Notes under the pieces: generated by a model
What the model saw: the letters and a program-made list of their open reading frames with translations, nothing else
What the model was told of the DNA's origin: nothing
The model's database searches: none
Made by a program: the position numbers and the translations under genes
In this document: positions 13,662 to 22,143 of the stretch, piece after piece
How positions within the stretch are numbered: the first letter of the stretch is position 1
Layout of the letters: every line of letters starts with the position of its first letter
NCBI GenBank assembly: GCA_033763395.1
Contig: JANRKQ010000093.1
Location: forward strand, 48,919 to 112,918
DNA length: 64,000 nucleotides
Direction: 5' to 3'
From: Xiheimicrobium sp033763395
GTDB taxonomy: Bacteria > Myxococcota > Myxococcia > Myxococcales > Myxococcaceae

Positions 13662-15238
13662 TCGCGCGGCAGTTCAACGTCGAAGCCCTGGGGCTCCTCG
13701 ATGCGGAGGCCGACGGCGACCTCGACGTCCTCATCGACAACGCGGGGAAGATCGAGCTCTGGGTAAACGACGGCGGTGGAGGCCTCGCCCGAACCCTGCT
13801 TCCGGGCAGGCCGGCGATCGAGCCAGACAACGCCGAGTACCTGGCGGTCGCCGACCTCGATGACGACGGCGACGTGGACTTCGCCCTGCGCGTCGAAGGT
13901 GGCCCCGACGTGTTCCTGAACCTGGGCGACGGCTCGTTCGCCTCGACGCTCGAGCTTGTCGTCGACGGGACCGACAAGGGTGACTTCAATTTCTGCGACC
14001 TCGACAACGACGGAGCGCTCGACCTCGTCGTCACCGACTTCGCCGACCGGGGTGCCAACGCGGTCTGGCGTCAGCTCTCGCCAGGCGTGTTCGTCCCCGG
14101 AGCCTCCCTGCTCCCCACGAACCCGTCGGTGGGCGCGGCGGCCTGCGGCGACCTCGACGGTGATGGCTGGGAAGACCTCGTCTTCGGCGTCGAAGGGAAC
14201 CCCGACGGTGGGCCGCCCGGGCCGCTCACCGACGCCATCTTCCTGAACCAACGCGACGGCGGCTTCACCCGGCTGCTGGTGCCTGGACTGGGGAGCGGGC
14301 CCACGGTGGCCGTGCTGCTCCACGACGACGACCGCGATGGCGACCTCGACGTCTTCCTCCACCACGAGCCCTTCAGCGAGCTGTGGCGCAATGACGACGG
14401 CCCCCAGTCGACGCTGCTCGTTCGCGCGCTCCACGCTCAAGCCGCCCGGCCACGAGACGCGCTCGGCGCCTCGGCGGTGCTCCAGCGCTGTGACGGAACG
14501 CGCCTGTCGGGCCGCAGGCACCTCAGCGGCGGGACTGGCCGGGGCACCTTCCCCGAGCCCGTCATGCGCTTCGGGCTGGGCACCATCTCGGAGCCCGTCG
14601 TCGTGGTGCGCGTGCGCTTCGTGGGCGGTCGTCTCGTGCGCCGCGCGCTGCGACTGTCTGGCTCGCAAGCCATGACGGTCACCGACACCGATGTCGACGA
14701 CCTCTCGGCCTGCGGCGGCCCCGGAGATGGAGGTGTGGACGGTGGCCCGGGGCTCGACGCGGGCGCGCCGGCTGACGCCGGACCTTCGAGTGACGGCGGC
14801 GCGAGCGACAGCGGCGTTGCGGACGATGGGGGTACGCTTGATGGAGGACCCACCGACGCAGGCCTGCGCGCGCCCAGCGAGCTCGTCGCCTCGTGCAACC
14901 AGCGGCTCGCCGTCCTCGTCGGCAGCGGGATCCCCGTCACGGTCTCGGCGCGCGAGGGCACGCTCCCGCCCGGGCTCGACGTCTCCACCCAGGACGGCCG
15001 AATCACCTGGTTCCCCACGCCGGCCGACGTCGGCACCTGGAAGCTGCTGGTGGACGATGGGCGAACCCGCCGCGCGCTCGACCTGAAGGTGGAGTGCGTG
15101 GCGCGCGATGAGGCCGTGGGGTGCGGCTGCTCGGCCCCGGCGCCCCTCGGCCTGGCCGCGTTGGGGCTCTGGCTCGCCGTGCGGGTCGGTCGCCCTCGGC
15201 GGCGGCGCGGTGATTCCGTGTCATCATCGGCGTCGTGA
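13658..15238 (+). CDS. FG-GAP/VCBS-repeat surface protein, C-terminal part with MYXO-CTERM-like tail
   Basis: About 526 codons continuing the preceding frame after a frameshift. FG-GAP repeats with Asp-rich calcium loops (VADLDDDGDVDFALR, FCDLDNDGALDLVV, CGDLDGDGWEDLVF, DDRDGDLDVFLH) suggest a seven-bladed beta-propeller. A linker of Asp-Gly-Gly/Asp-Ala-Gly follows, then an Ig-like putative domain (LPPGLDVSTQDGRITW). The C-terminus is a MYXO-CTERM-like sorting signal: GCGCSAPAP, a hydrophobic helix (LGLAALGLWLAV) and an Arg cluster (RPRRRR), expected to anchor the protein at the cell surface. ATG 13658 could be a fresh start but would lack a signal peptide. The stop overlaps the next start. 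Confidence 0.8.
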   Translation: MIARQFNVEALGLLDAEADGDLDVLIDNAGKIELWVNDGGGGLARTLLPGRPAIEPDNAEYLAVADLDDDGDVDFALRVEGGPDVFLNLGDGSFASTLELVVDGTDKGDFNFCDLDNDGALDLVVTDFADRGANAVWRQLSPGVFVPGASLLPTNPSVGAAACGDLDGDGWEDLVFGVEGNPDGGPPGPLTDAIFLNQRDGGFTRLLVPGLGSGPTVAVLLHDDDRDGDLDVFLHHEPFSELWRNDDGPQSTLLVRALHAQAARPRDALGASAVLQRCDGTRLSGRRHLSGGTGRGTFPEPVMRFGLGTISEPVVVVRVRFVGGRLVRRALRLSGSQAMTVTDTDVDDLSACGGPGDGGVDGGPGLDAGAPADAGPSSDGGASDSGVADDGGTLDGGPTDAGLRAPSELVASCNQRLAVLVGSGIPVTVSAREGTLPPGLDVSTQDGRITWFPTPADVGTWKLLVDDGRTRRALDLKVECVARDEAVGCGCSAPAPLGLAALGLWLAVRVGRPRRRRGDSVSSSAS

Positions 15239-16935
15239 CGTGGCTGCTGCTCACCCTCGCCCTCGCGCAGGCCGACGGCTCTGACGCCGGTGAGGCCGGC
15301 GACGAGGCCACCGTCGTCAGCACGTCCGTCGATGGCGGCGTCGACGACGGCCCGCTCCTGCGCGGTGGCGTGGGCCTGAGCAAGCCCCCCTTCCCCATTC
15401 GGTTCGAGGGGAACCTCGTGCTCGCCGACGAGGTGTACCGCGCGGTGCTCGACGTGCCGAAGGGCGCGCTGCCCGAGGCCGAGACGGCGCAGTTGGTGGC
15501 CGATCAGCTCCAGCGCTTCCTGCTCAAGAGCGGCTACGAGCTGGCCACCGTGTCCGTCACCCTCGAAGACGGCGGGCTCACCGTGCGCATCGACGAGGGC
15601 CGCCTCGAGAAGGTGGTGTTCCGCGGCCGCTTCACGCTGCCGATGCTGCGCTTCAAGATCGCCGTCGACCTGCCCAAAGAGGTCTTCAACCGCCCGCTGC
15701 TCGAGCGCGAGGTGGCGCAGCGCGCGAAGGAGCTCGGCATCGAGCCGCCCACCTGGGAGCTCATCGAGACGGAGGAGATCCGCCACGAGGGCGTGCAGGT
15801 GCAGGAAACCCCCACCCTCGTCATCGCCGGGCGCTCCCTCATCCGCCCGCAGCAGCGCTTCGAGCTGCACTTCACCTTCGGCGAGCCGGCCTGGAGCACC
15901 GGCCTCGGCGTCGACCTGCGCACGAGCTGGATGGACGGGCTCGAGGTGGGCCTCAACTACCAGTCGAAGGGCCTCGCCTTCGAGAAGGACCGCTGGCGCG
16001 TGGCGCTGATGGGGGGCCTCGGCCTGCGCAACGACCTGCCGCAGAACAACATCTACCTCTTCCCCTCGCGCCTCATCGCCGACGCCATCTGGTACTCGCC
16101 GGCCATCGACGAGAGCGGCACCTCACGCGCGCTGCTCTCGCTCCACACCGAGGGCATCGCGCGGCAGCGTCGCGACTTCGGCCTCGAGAACTACTTCGCG
16201 CTGCGCACGGAGCTGTCGGTGAGCCTCGCCGTGAAGCCCACCCCCGGCGTGAGCCTCTCGGGCGGAGCGGGCATGCAGTACTTCCTCGTCGGCGGCCTGC
16301 AGGCGCCCCTTGGAGCACCCACGCCGACGCTGCCGCCCTTCGCCTTCGGCGCGGCGTCCGCCAACATGGACCCGACGCGCCTGCGCAACTTCGTCGAGGC
16401 GCGGCTCGACCTCGTCTTCTTCGACGGAGACTCGCGCTACGACCGCCGCCACGCGCTCTTCCTCGAGGGCCGGCTGTCGGCGAACGTCACCCGCTTCGAC
16501 CTGCCCACGTTCGCCGAGGCACGGCTGGGCTACCAGCTCGTGGTGCCCATCGGCTGGCACGACGTGTGGATTCGCGCTCGCGGCACGTGGATGAGCGGCG
16601 ACGTCGTGTTTCCCTTCGAGGAGGTGCTGGGCGAGCACCTGCCGGCGGTCTTCGGAGACATCTGGGTGCAGAAGGCCGGCGGCGTGCGCACCGAGTTTCG
16701 CTACAGCCTCGCCCGCGACATCTTCAAGGTGGGCCTCTTCGCCAACGCCGTGGCCTTCGGTGAGGAGCAGCGCGACACCGGAAAGACGACGCCCCGCTTC
16801 GGTGCTGGCGTGGGGCCCACCGCGCACCTGCTCGTCGAGGGCATCTTCCAGCTCGACCTCTTCCTCAACTTCTCGGTGCTCTCGAGCGGCCGCTTCTCGA
16901 CGGGCCTGTTGGTGTGGATCAACAAGGTGTTCTGA
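15235..16935 (+). CDS. Omp85/BamA-superfamily outer-membrane protein with POTRA-like domain
   Basis: 566 residues from GTG 15235, which overlaps the stop of the preceding gene. Short signal peptide (MTWLLLTLALAQA), an acidic segment, then POTRA-like elements (FEGNLVLADEVYRAVLDV, LLKSGYELATVSVTLEDG, VVFRGRFTL) and a C-terminal half of amphipathic strands alternating aromatic and charged residues, ending in Phe (INKVF), the usual outer-membrane assembly signal. It is shorter than BamA (about 800) and near TamA/surface-antigen size. It could insert or export the adjoining surface protein; that pairing is inferred from the overlap. Confidence 0.8.
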   Translation: MTWLLLTLALAQADGSDAGEAGDEATVVSTSVDGGVDDGPLLRGGVGLSKPPFPIRFEGNLVLADEVYRAVLDVPKGALPEAETAQLVADQLQRFLLKSGYELATVSVTLEDGGLTVRIDEGRLEKVVFRGRFTLPMLRFKIAVDLPKEVFNRPLLEREVAQRAKELGIEPPTWELIETEEIRHEGVQVQETPTLVIAGRSLIRPQQRFELHFTFGEPAWSTGLGVDLRTSWMDGLEVGLNYQSKGLAFEKDRWRVALMGGLGLRNDLPQNNIYLFPSRLIADAIWYSPAIDESGTSRALLSLHTEGIARQRRDFGLENYFALRTELSVSLAVKPTPGVSLSGGAGMQYFLVGGLQAPLGAPTPTLPPFAFGAASANMDPTRLRNFVEARLDLVFFDGDSRYDRRHALFLEGRLSANVTRFDLPTFAEARLGYQLVVPIGWHDVWIRARGTWMSGDVVFPFEEVLGEHLPAVFGDIWVQKAGGVRTEFRYSLARDIFKVGLFANAVAFGEEQRDTGKTTPRFGAGVGPTAHLLVEGIFQLDLFLNFSVLSSGRFSTGLLVWINKVF

Positions 16936-16937
16936 CC

Positions 16938-16960
16938 TTGGAGGCGAGCTGGCGCTCCAA
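16938..16960. terminator. possible terminator hairpin between convergent genes
   Basis: Inverted repeat TTGGAG / CTCCAA with an 11-base loop, 2 bases after the Omp85-like stop and ahead of the convergent hydroxylase gene. No clear T-run. Confidence 0.4.
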
Positions 16961-17011
16961 CGACCGCGCGCGCGGCCGCGCTTCAGCGTCGAAGTGACGG
17001 GCGCTGGCGGA

Positions 17012-17593
17012 CTACCGGCCCACGACGCGGTAGTCACCGGCGAACTCGGGCCGCACCGCGCCAGACTCGTCGGTCAGCCACTTCGGCGCGAGGTTCACGT
17101 GCAGCGACACCGGCTCGGCCACCTCGCGGGTGGCGAAGGCGACGTCCCACAGCGGAGAGGTGACGCCGTGGTTGGTGGCGGCCCGCACGTGGTGGTGCAG
17201 GTGGTGCCGCCGCATCCACGCGAAGTACGCATTGGCCGGCGGGTGCGTGTGAATGCGCCGGTGCAGCACCTCATAGGCGAGGTACGTCGCCGCGTAGCCA
17301 GCGCCGAAGGCGAGACCCGCCCCGGCTCCAACGACGAGGGCGGCGAGCGAGCCGATGACTGGCACCAGCGTCACCGTCGCCAGCGCCTTCTTCCAGGTGG
17401 GCGCGAAGGAAAGCGGGTCGCGGTGGTGGGCGAGGTGCTCTTCCTGGAACAGCACGAAGAGCGCCGTCGGCTTGAGGAACCACAGGCCCTTTCGTTTGCG
17501 GAGCGGCCCGTGGCCAGCGAAGCGATGCAGCCCGTACTCGGTGAGCGACCACCCGAGGACACCGACGACGAACGCGACGACGACTGGGACCAT
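17012..17593 (-). CDS. fatty acid hydroxylase/sterol desaturase-superfamily membrane protein
   Basis: 193 residues from ATG 17593, chosen because GGAGG lies 8 bases upstream; a GTG five codons earlier is possible. Histidine clusters for a di-iron site are all present: HRFAGH, HLAHH, HRRIHTH and HHLHHH, interleaved with hydrophobic segments (VVVAFVVGVLGWSL, LVPVIGSLAALVVGAGAGL). The family hydroxylates or desaturates lipids and carotenoids (beta-carotene hydroxylase-like sizes fit). Substrate unknown. No electron-transfer partner is adjacent. Confidence 0.88.
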   Translation of the reverse strand: MVPVVVAFVVGVLGWSLTEYGLHRFAGHGPLRKRKGLWFLKPTALFVLFQEEHLAHHRDPLSFAPTWKKALATVTLVPVIGSLAALVVGAGAGLAFGAGYAATYLAYEVLHRRIHTHPPANAYFAWMRRHHLHHHVRAATNHGVTSPLWDVAFATREVAEPVSLHVNLAPKWLTDESGAVRPEFAGDYRVVGR

Positions 17594-17676
17594 CTGAACG
17601 ACCTCCACTGCCGGAGGTTATCGTCGCAACCCGAATCGCGATACGTCGAATACCGAAAACCGACGTGCCGGAATGG

Positions 17677-18204
17677 TCAGCGCGGAATGAGCTGCAGGTC
17701 GAGCGCGAGCGACACCTCGTCGGCCACCACGACGCTGCCGCCGGGGTAGGTGGCGCTCCACGAGACGCCGAAGTCGCTGCGCTTGATGGTGGCGTGGGCG
17801 TGGAAGCCGACGCGGTCGCGGCCCTGCGAGTCCTTTGCGCGGGCCCCGCCGTGCGCCTCGAAGGTGATGGGCTTCGTCACGCCGCGCAGGGTGAGCTCGC
17901 CGTCGAGGGTGAGGCCGGCGGCGCTCTTGCGAACCGAGGTGGCCTTGAAGGTGATGGTGGGGTGGTTCGCCGTGTCGAAGAAGTCGGGGGAGCGCAGGTG
18001 GCCGTCGCGCTGCGGGTTGCGGGTGTCGACGCTCGCGGCGTCGATGGTGATGGCGACGGCCGAGCGTGGCGGGTCGTCGAGGTCGAGCGCCACCTCGCCC
18101 TTCCACGAGGTGAAGACGCCGTGCACGCGGGTGATCATGAGGTGCACCACCGAGAAGCCGAGCTGCGAGTGCACGAGGTCGAGGTCGTAGGAGTGGAGGG
18201 CCAT
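17677..18204 (-). CDS. YceI-family protein
   Basis: 175 residues from ATG 18204. Typical YceI lipocalin-like pattern: YDLDLVHSQLGFSVVHLMI, VHGVFTSWKGEVALD, the RDGHLRSPDFFDT signature, ITFKATSV, GELTLRGVTKPITFEA and FGVSWSATYPGG near the end. The family binds amphiphilic or isoprenoid-like molecules. This copy has no signal peptide, unlike E. coli YceI, so it is probably cytoplasmic. It lies in the same direction as the upstream fragment region but with no clear operon partner. Confidence 0.93.
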   Translation of the reverse strand: MALHSYDLDLVHSQLGFSVVHLMITRVHGVFTSWKGEVALDLDDPPRSAVAITIDAASVDTRNPQRDGHLRSPDFFDTANHPTITFKATSVRKSAAGLTLDGELTLRGVTKPITFEAHGGARAKDSQGRDRVGFHAHATIKRSDFGVSWSATYPGGSVVVADEVSLALDLQLIPR

Positions 18205-18470
18205 GGCCACGCAGCAGGCCCGCGGTGGCGGCGATCGTCAAGGCGAGCGGCTGGTCCAGACCGTTCGGGCGTTGGGACGATGCTCGTCGCTGTCCCCTGG
18301 GCTCCAGAGGCGCGAGCGCTGGCGGCAGCCTGGTCGGTGGCCGTTTTCGATACCCGTCGTCGCTCGCGGCGCCCATCGTCGCCCGCACCCACCGGAACAG
18401 CCTGCGCGAAGCGGAGCAGCCCGCGCAGAGAACCTTGCGTCACCGCGCTCCCGCTGGAAGAAGCGCGCGC

Positions 18471-18926
18471 ATGACGCCACAGCCGCCTCCGCCTTCCGCC
18501 CCGCAGGGGTGGTTCTCGCAGAACTGGAAGTGGGTGGTGGGCATCGGCTGCGCCATCGTCTTCGTGTGTTGCGGTGGGCTGGGAGCGCTGACGCTGGCAG
18601 GCGCGGCGCTGACACCAGACGTCCAGGCGCCAGGGCCGCAAGCCGCTTCCCTCGAGAAAGCGCGCGTCGACTGCGGCACGCCGGGGCCGGGAGGGGTCGA
18701 CTGCGAGGTGAAGCGCACGGCCGGGAGCCGCTCCATCTCGGTGTGCTGGGACCTCGAGATCACCTGCGAGAACGGCGGCGTGATGACGGGCCAGGGCTGC
18801 GGCGCGCTGGCCGAGGGAGTTCCGCAGGCGACGGTGAACCTGCCGGCCGAAGGCTTCTCGAATCAGGAGGCCTGCGATGCGCCGAAGCGTGGCGCGGTGA
18901 AGAACCTCGAGGTCACGCTCGAGTAG
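18471..18926 (+). CDS. hypothetical single-pass membrane protein
   Basis: 151 residues from ATG 18471. Pro-rich N-terminus, one membrane helix (WVVGIGCAIVFVCCGGLGALTL), then an extracytoplasmic domain of about 110 residues with six cysteines (VDCGTPGPGGVDCEVK, SVCWDLEITCENGG, GQGCGAL, EACDAPK) likely to form disulfides. No family recognised. The end overlaps the 3' end of a decayed opposite-strand gene by 14 bases. Confidence 0.72.
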   Translation: MTPQPPPPSAPQGWFSQNWKWVVGIGCAIVFVCCGGLGALTLAGAALTPDVQAPGPQAASLEKARVDCGTPGPGGVDCEVKRTAGSRSISVCWDLEITCENGGVMTGQGCGALAEGVPQATVNLPAEGFSNQEACDAPKRGAVKNLEVTLE

Positions 18927-19221
18927 GGCGTCGGCCCGCAGCGCCAGCTCGACGCTCCCGCCATGCCTGTAACGCGGCGAGCTTCGCGGCGAGGCGGCGG
19001 TGGGCTTCGAGGTCTTCCGCTTGCTTCCTGGCATCGGGCCATCCCGGGTTCAGCACTTGAGCGCTTCGTTTCAGCACATCGGCCCGACGGAGAATCTCTG
19101 CGGCGTCCCCCCGCTAAACCAGGCCAAGGTTCTCTTCGAGCTGGAGGCGCTGCGGCAGCCCCGAGTCGCGGTCGACGAAGTCAGCGATGCTCTCGGGAGT
19201 GATGGCCGGGCGCCGCTTCAT
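18913..19221 (-). pseudogene. small gene interrupted by an in-frame amber codon
   Basis: On the minus strand a frame starts at ATG 19221 (MKRRPAITPESIADFVDRD), reads 35 codons, meets TAG at 19114-19116, then continues in the same frame for 66 more codons with equally coding-like sequence (AAEILRRADVLKRSAQVLN, PGWPDARKQAEDLEAHRR) to TGA 18913-18915. Restored, it would give a helical, charged protein of about 102 residues without signal peptide. The clean continuity across the stop indicates a point-mutated gene. No family assigned. It begins 43 bases after the barrel-protein stop on the same strand. Confidence 0.6.
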
Positions 19222-19263
19222 GGGGTGACCAGAACCGACCTCAGAGGGAGGCACAAGCCCGGG

Positions 19264-20886
19264 TCAGTACATCGCCTGGAGGCGCAGTCGCCCCAGCCAC
19301 ACGTTGCCCATCGGCCGACCGCTCGCCTGTGAGAGCGCCGGCCCGGGCAGCAAGAGGCCGCCCTCGGCGATGGCCGAGATCGTCAGCCCGAAGTCGAAGC
19401 GATGCTTGATGGCGGCGCCCACGTCGAGCTCGGTGCCCAGCAGGCCGGAGCCGTTGCCGTTGAGCGCGTTCACCGGCACGCCGCCGGCCAGCACGCGCGT
19501 GTTGAACGGGTCGGTGAGCGGCGCGGTGGCGAAGGCGAAGAGCGGGCCACCGTAGACGTCGACGAGGCCGCCCAGGCGCACGCGCGCGCGCGGGAAGAGG
19601 TACCAGGCTCCGGTGACGGCGCCGCCCGTGGGCAGCAACGACACGCCCTCGGGTGGAAACCCGACGAGCGCCGGGTCCGACGCGCGCCACGCGCTGCGCG
19701 CCGACTGCCAGCCGAGCACCTGGTCGAAGAGGATGAGGCCGACCTTGTAGTCGCGGTCGAAGCGGAAGTTGGTGAGCTGGTTGTCGTAGGGGTCGGCGTC
19801 TCCCGAGGCGAGGCCCCAGTCGAGCAGGAAGCCGAAGCGGCCCACCTTGTAGGCGGCCTTCGCCACCGCGCCGAGCTGGCGCACCTGAATGAGCGGGTGC
19901 TCGGGCGTGCGCGTCTGGGTGGTGGTGCCGGTGATGGCCGCCACCTCGGCGCCGAGGTCGAGGCGTTCGAAGAAGTTCCACTGGGCCGAGGCGTCGATGA
20001 CGAGCACGTCGGTCGAGCGCTCCATGGTGTCCGAGTTGAGCGGCCGCGAGCTGCGGTAGATGGCGAAGAGGCCGAGCTGGTTCTTCTCGTCGACGTTGAG
20101 CCGCACCCCGAGGATGCCCTGGAGCGCGCGGTCTCCATCGAGCAGGTCGACGGTCGAGTCGCGCACGACGAGGTCGAACGCGGCGACGGGCTCGACCGCC
20201 ACCCAGCCGCCGCCCCAGTCGATGAAGGGCCGCGCCAGCACCAGCGCGCGCAGGGCGAGTGAGCCGAAGTGCTGGTGGCCGAAGTCGCCGGGCTCCGAGT
20301 CCTTCGCGCCGGCGTTCGCCAGCATGCCCAGGCCGAAGTGGTTGGTCTGCAGCCCGAGCCGCGCGCCGCCCCAGCCCCAGCGGTACTCGAGGAAGAGCTG
20401 CCGCAGCTCGGCGGGCTTGAGCGACGGGAAGGGTACGCGCGTCGCGACGAGCGAGGGACCTGGCGTACCGAACACCGAGCCGGTGACGACGTCGAACTCG
20501 CCCAGCAGCCGGAACTTGCGCCACATCAGCTCGGGCGTGAGGCGCACGCGCGTCTCGATGGGCGTGGGGGACAGCGGCGTGCCGTCGGCGTCGAGCGGGA
20601 AGGCGCTGACGCCGGTGCCGACGAGGCGAAGGGAGCCGTGCACCGCGGCGGTGACCCCGGGCTCAGCGGCGGGCGCTGGGGTCGACGCGGCAGGTGGCGC
20701 GATGGCCGGGCTCACCTCCACGGGCGAGGCCACGTCAGAGGCCGGCGGGGCGACTTCGGGAGGCGTCGTGGTGATTCCCGAGGGCGGCGCAGCGACCTCC
20801 GGGGAGGACATGGCACCCGCGTCAGCCACGTCTTGCGCAAAGGCGAGGTGGACCGACACACAAGCGAGGACGAACACCAGACGCAT
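19264..20886 (-). CDS. outer-membrane beta-barrel protein (TIGR04551-like)
   Basis: 540 residues from ATG 20886: signal peptide MRLVFVLACVSVHLAFA, a Pro/Ala/Thr-rich linker of about 85 residues, then a large barrel-like region of alternating strands. The segment LFLEYRWGWGGARLGLQTNHFGLGMLANAG followed by FGHQHFGSLALRALVLARPF matches what I remember of the myxobacterial family TIGR04551, which is otherwise uncharacterised. It ends in RLRLQAMY, with a terminal aromatic residue as expected of barrels. No nearby partner gene suggests a substrate. Confidence 0.75.
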   Translation of the reverse strand: MRLVFVLACVSVHLAFAQDVADAGAMSSPEVAAPPSGITTTPPEVAPPASDVASPVEVSPAIAPPAASTPAPAAEPGVTAAVHGSLRLVGTGVSAFPLDADGTPLSPTPIETRVRLTPELMWRKFRLLGEFDVVTGSVFGTPGPSLVATRVPFPSLKPAELRQLFLEYRWGWGGARLGLQTNHFGLGMLANAGAKDSEPGDFGHQHFGSLALRALVLARPFIDWGGGWVAVEPVAAFDLVVRDSTVDLLDGDRALQGILGVRLNVDEKNQLGLFAIYRSSRPLNSDTMERSTDVLVIDASAQWNFFERLDLGAEVAAITGTTTQTRTPEHPLIQVRQLGAVAKAAYKVGRFGFLLDWGLASGDADPYDNQLTNFRFDRDYKVGLILFDQVLGWQSARSAWRASDPALVGFPPEGVSLLPTGGAVTGAWYLFPRARVRLGGLVDVYGGPLFAFATAPLTDPFNTRVLAGGVPVNALNGNGSGLLGTELDVGAAIKHRFDFGLTISAIAEGGLLLPGPALSQASGRPMGNVWLGRLRLQAMY

Positions 20887-21077
20887 GACGACTCCCCGAA
20901 GACGCGAGGAGCGGCGCTCCACCACGCTCGCCCCAGGGGTGCAAGCACCGGCCATCAGCCCGTGACACGCGCCGTCAGTGATGAGCCGCGGGCCGGCCCC
21001 TCGGCGTGCTTGACGACGTCGCTCCGTCAGCGGCTGTGGAAGCGGTGCCTCCACTGCGTCGACACAGGCCAGGCCGC

Positions 21078-21473
21078 TCAGCGACGCGCGGGCTTCTTCG
21101 CGGACCCCTGACGGAGCGTCTTCACCCGTGCCCGCAACAGTTGCTTCACGAGCGCCACCGGGAGCGGCGCGTCGAGCGGGAACTTCAGCGTGCCCTTCCC
21201 GCTGCGGTACTTCGCCGTCTTCGCCTCGAGGTCCTTCGCCATCGTCACCGGCCCATAGAGCGCGACGTGCGTCGTCCACCCCGCCAGGTACGCGAGGTTC
21301 TGCCCGAGCGAATAGCTCGGCATCTGGTACGCGAAGCCTTCTTGAGCCTCGGGCGCGACGGTGAACACGAGCGCACGCAACGTCTCCACCGCGCGCCGCA
21401 CGGGCGCAGGCTGCTTTTTCAGGTACGCCGCCACCCGGGGATGCATGGCCTTCGCAGCAGTGCGACCTGGCAT
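21078..21473 (-). CDS. DUF1801 (YdhG/Fra-like) protein
   Basis: 131 residues from ATG 21473. Shows the DUF1801 pattern: HPRVAAYLKKQPAPVRRAVETL, FAYQMPSYSL, LAYLAGWTTHVALYG, and KGTLKFPLDAPLPVALVKQLLRAR at the C-terminus. The family includes a proposed intracellular iron chaperone (Fra) in Bacillus, but function is generally unproven. It starts 4 bases after the stop of the lipoprotein gene, so the two are probably co-transcribed. Confidence 0.88.
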   Translation of the reverse strand: MPGRTAAKAMHPRVAAYLKKQPAPVRRAVETLRALVFTVAPEAQEGFAYQMPSYSLGQNLAYLAGWTTHVALYGPVTMAKDLEAKTAKYRSGKGTLKFPLDAPLPVALVKQLLRARVKTLRQGSAKKPARR

Positions 21474-21477
21474 GCGT

Positions 21478-22020
21478 TCAGCTCCCGATGGAGAGCTGCA
21501 GGCTGTGGTCGTCGCACAGGTCGATGCCCTCGATGACGAGGTCGTCGATGTCGTGAAACGACTCGCCATACGCCCCCGTCACCTGCTTGTTCAGCATGCC
21601 GGGAATCTCCTTCACTGTGCTGGCGCCGTACATCGTGCGAAACCCCGCGCGAATGGCGGTGATGGCCTTGCGCAGCGTCAGCTCGCCCTGGACCTCGCCG
21701 GTGAACGGCTTCTCGAACGGGTAGTCGAGGGTGAAGTGAAAGCGCCGCGCGCGGGCCACCACCACGTCGAGGCCGGGAATCGGCTCTTCGACGAAGTCTC
21801 CCCCACGCTCGACGAGGTGGAGAAAGCCCTCGTCGTTGACGCGCACAGAGCTGTCGAAGACGGCCTTCGCGTTGCCACACGCGGGCCGCTCACGCTCGAT
21901 GGCGCGCTGCTCCGACGCCTTCAGCTGCTCGACGATGGCCGGCGCGACCGCTGGCTCGGGCTGCGGCTCTTTCTTGCAACCGCAGACGATGACGACGACG
22001 ACCAGCAGCAGACGCCTCAT
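21478..22020 (-). CDS. hypothetical lipoprotein
   Basis: 180 residues from ATG 22020: MRRLLLVVVVIVCGCKKEP is a lipoprotein signal with Cys at 14 as probable acylated residue. The mature part has GNAKAVFDSSVRVNDEGFL and a repeated strand-turn pattern (RRFHFTLDYPFEKPFTGEVQG), without known motifs. It could be a periplasmic lipid-anchored beta-domain. It is followed after 4 bases by the DUF1801 gene. Upstream it is bordered by a remnant of the aldehyde dehydrogenase tail. Confidence 0.8.
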   Translation of the reverse strand: MRRLLLVVVVIVCGCKKEPQPEPAVAPAIVEQLKASEQRAIERERPACGNAKAVFDSSVRVNDEGFLHLVERGGDFVEEPIPGLDVVVARARRFHFTLDYPFEKPFTGEVQGELTLRKAITAIRAGFRTMYGASTVKEIPGMLNKQVTGAYGESFHDIDDLVIEGIDLCDDHSLQLSIGS

Positions 22021-22025
22021 GCGCC

Positions 22026-22143
22026 GGTTACTACAACAGGTCGTCGGTCGACCGGAACGACGAGTGGCGGTGGGTGAGCCGCTCGCGCACCGCCCTCTTC
22101 CACCAGCGTACGAACAATCGAGCACGCGCAAGGCGCCGTTCAC
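22026..22143 (-). pseudogene. remnant copy of the aldehyde dehydrogenase 3' end
   Basis: About 118 bases closely resemble 24671-24810, the 3' end of the GapN-like gene. The shared core GGAACGACGAGTGGCGG and its flanks encode THRHSSF and the terminal STD.LL in both. This copy has lost about 27 internal bases, then matches again (CACCAGCGT, GAACA/CGCGC). No upstream portion of the enzyme is present. The two copies are direct repeats flanking the 831-aa surface protein gene. Confidence 0.7.

Noticed and set aside
18471..18926. Longer version of this gene starting at 18225
   Set aside because: The extra N-terminal 80 residues lack coding character and would bury the membrane helix; the ATG at 18471 gives a sensible topology.
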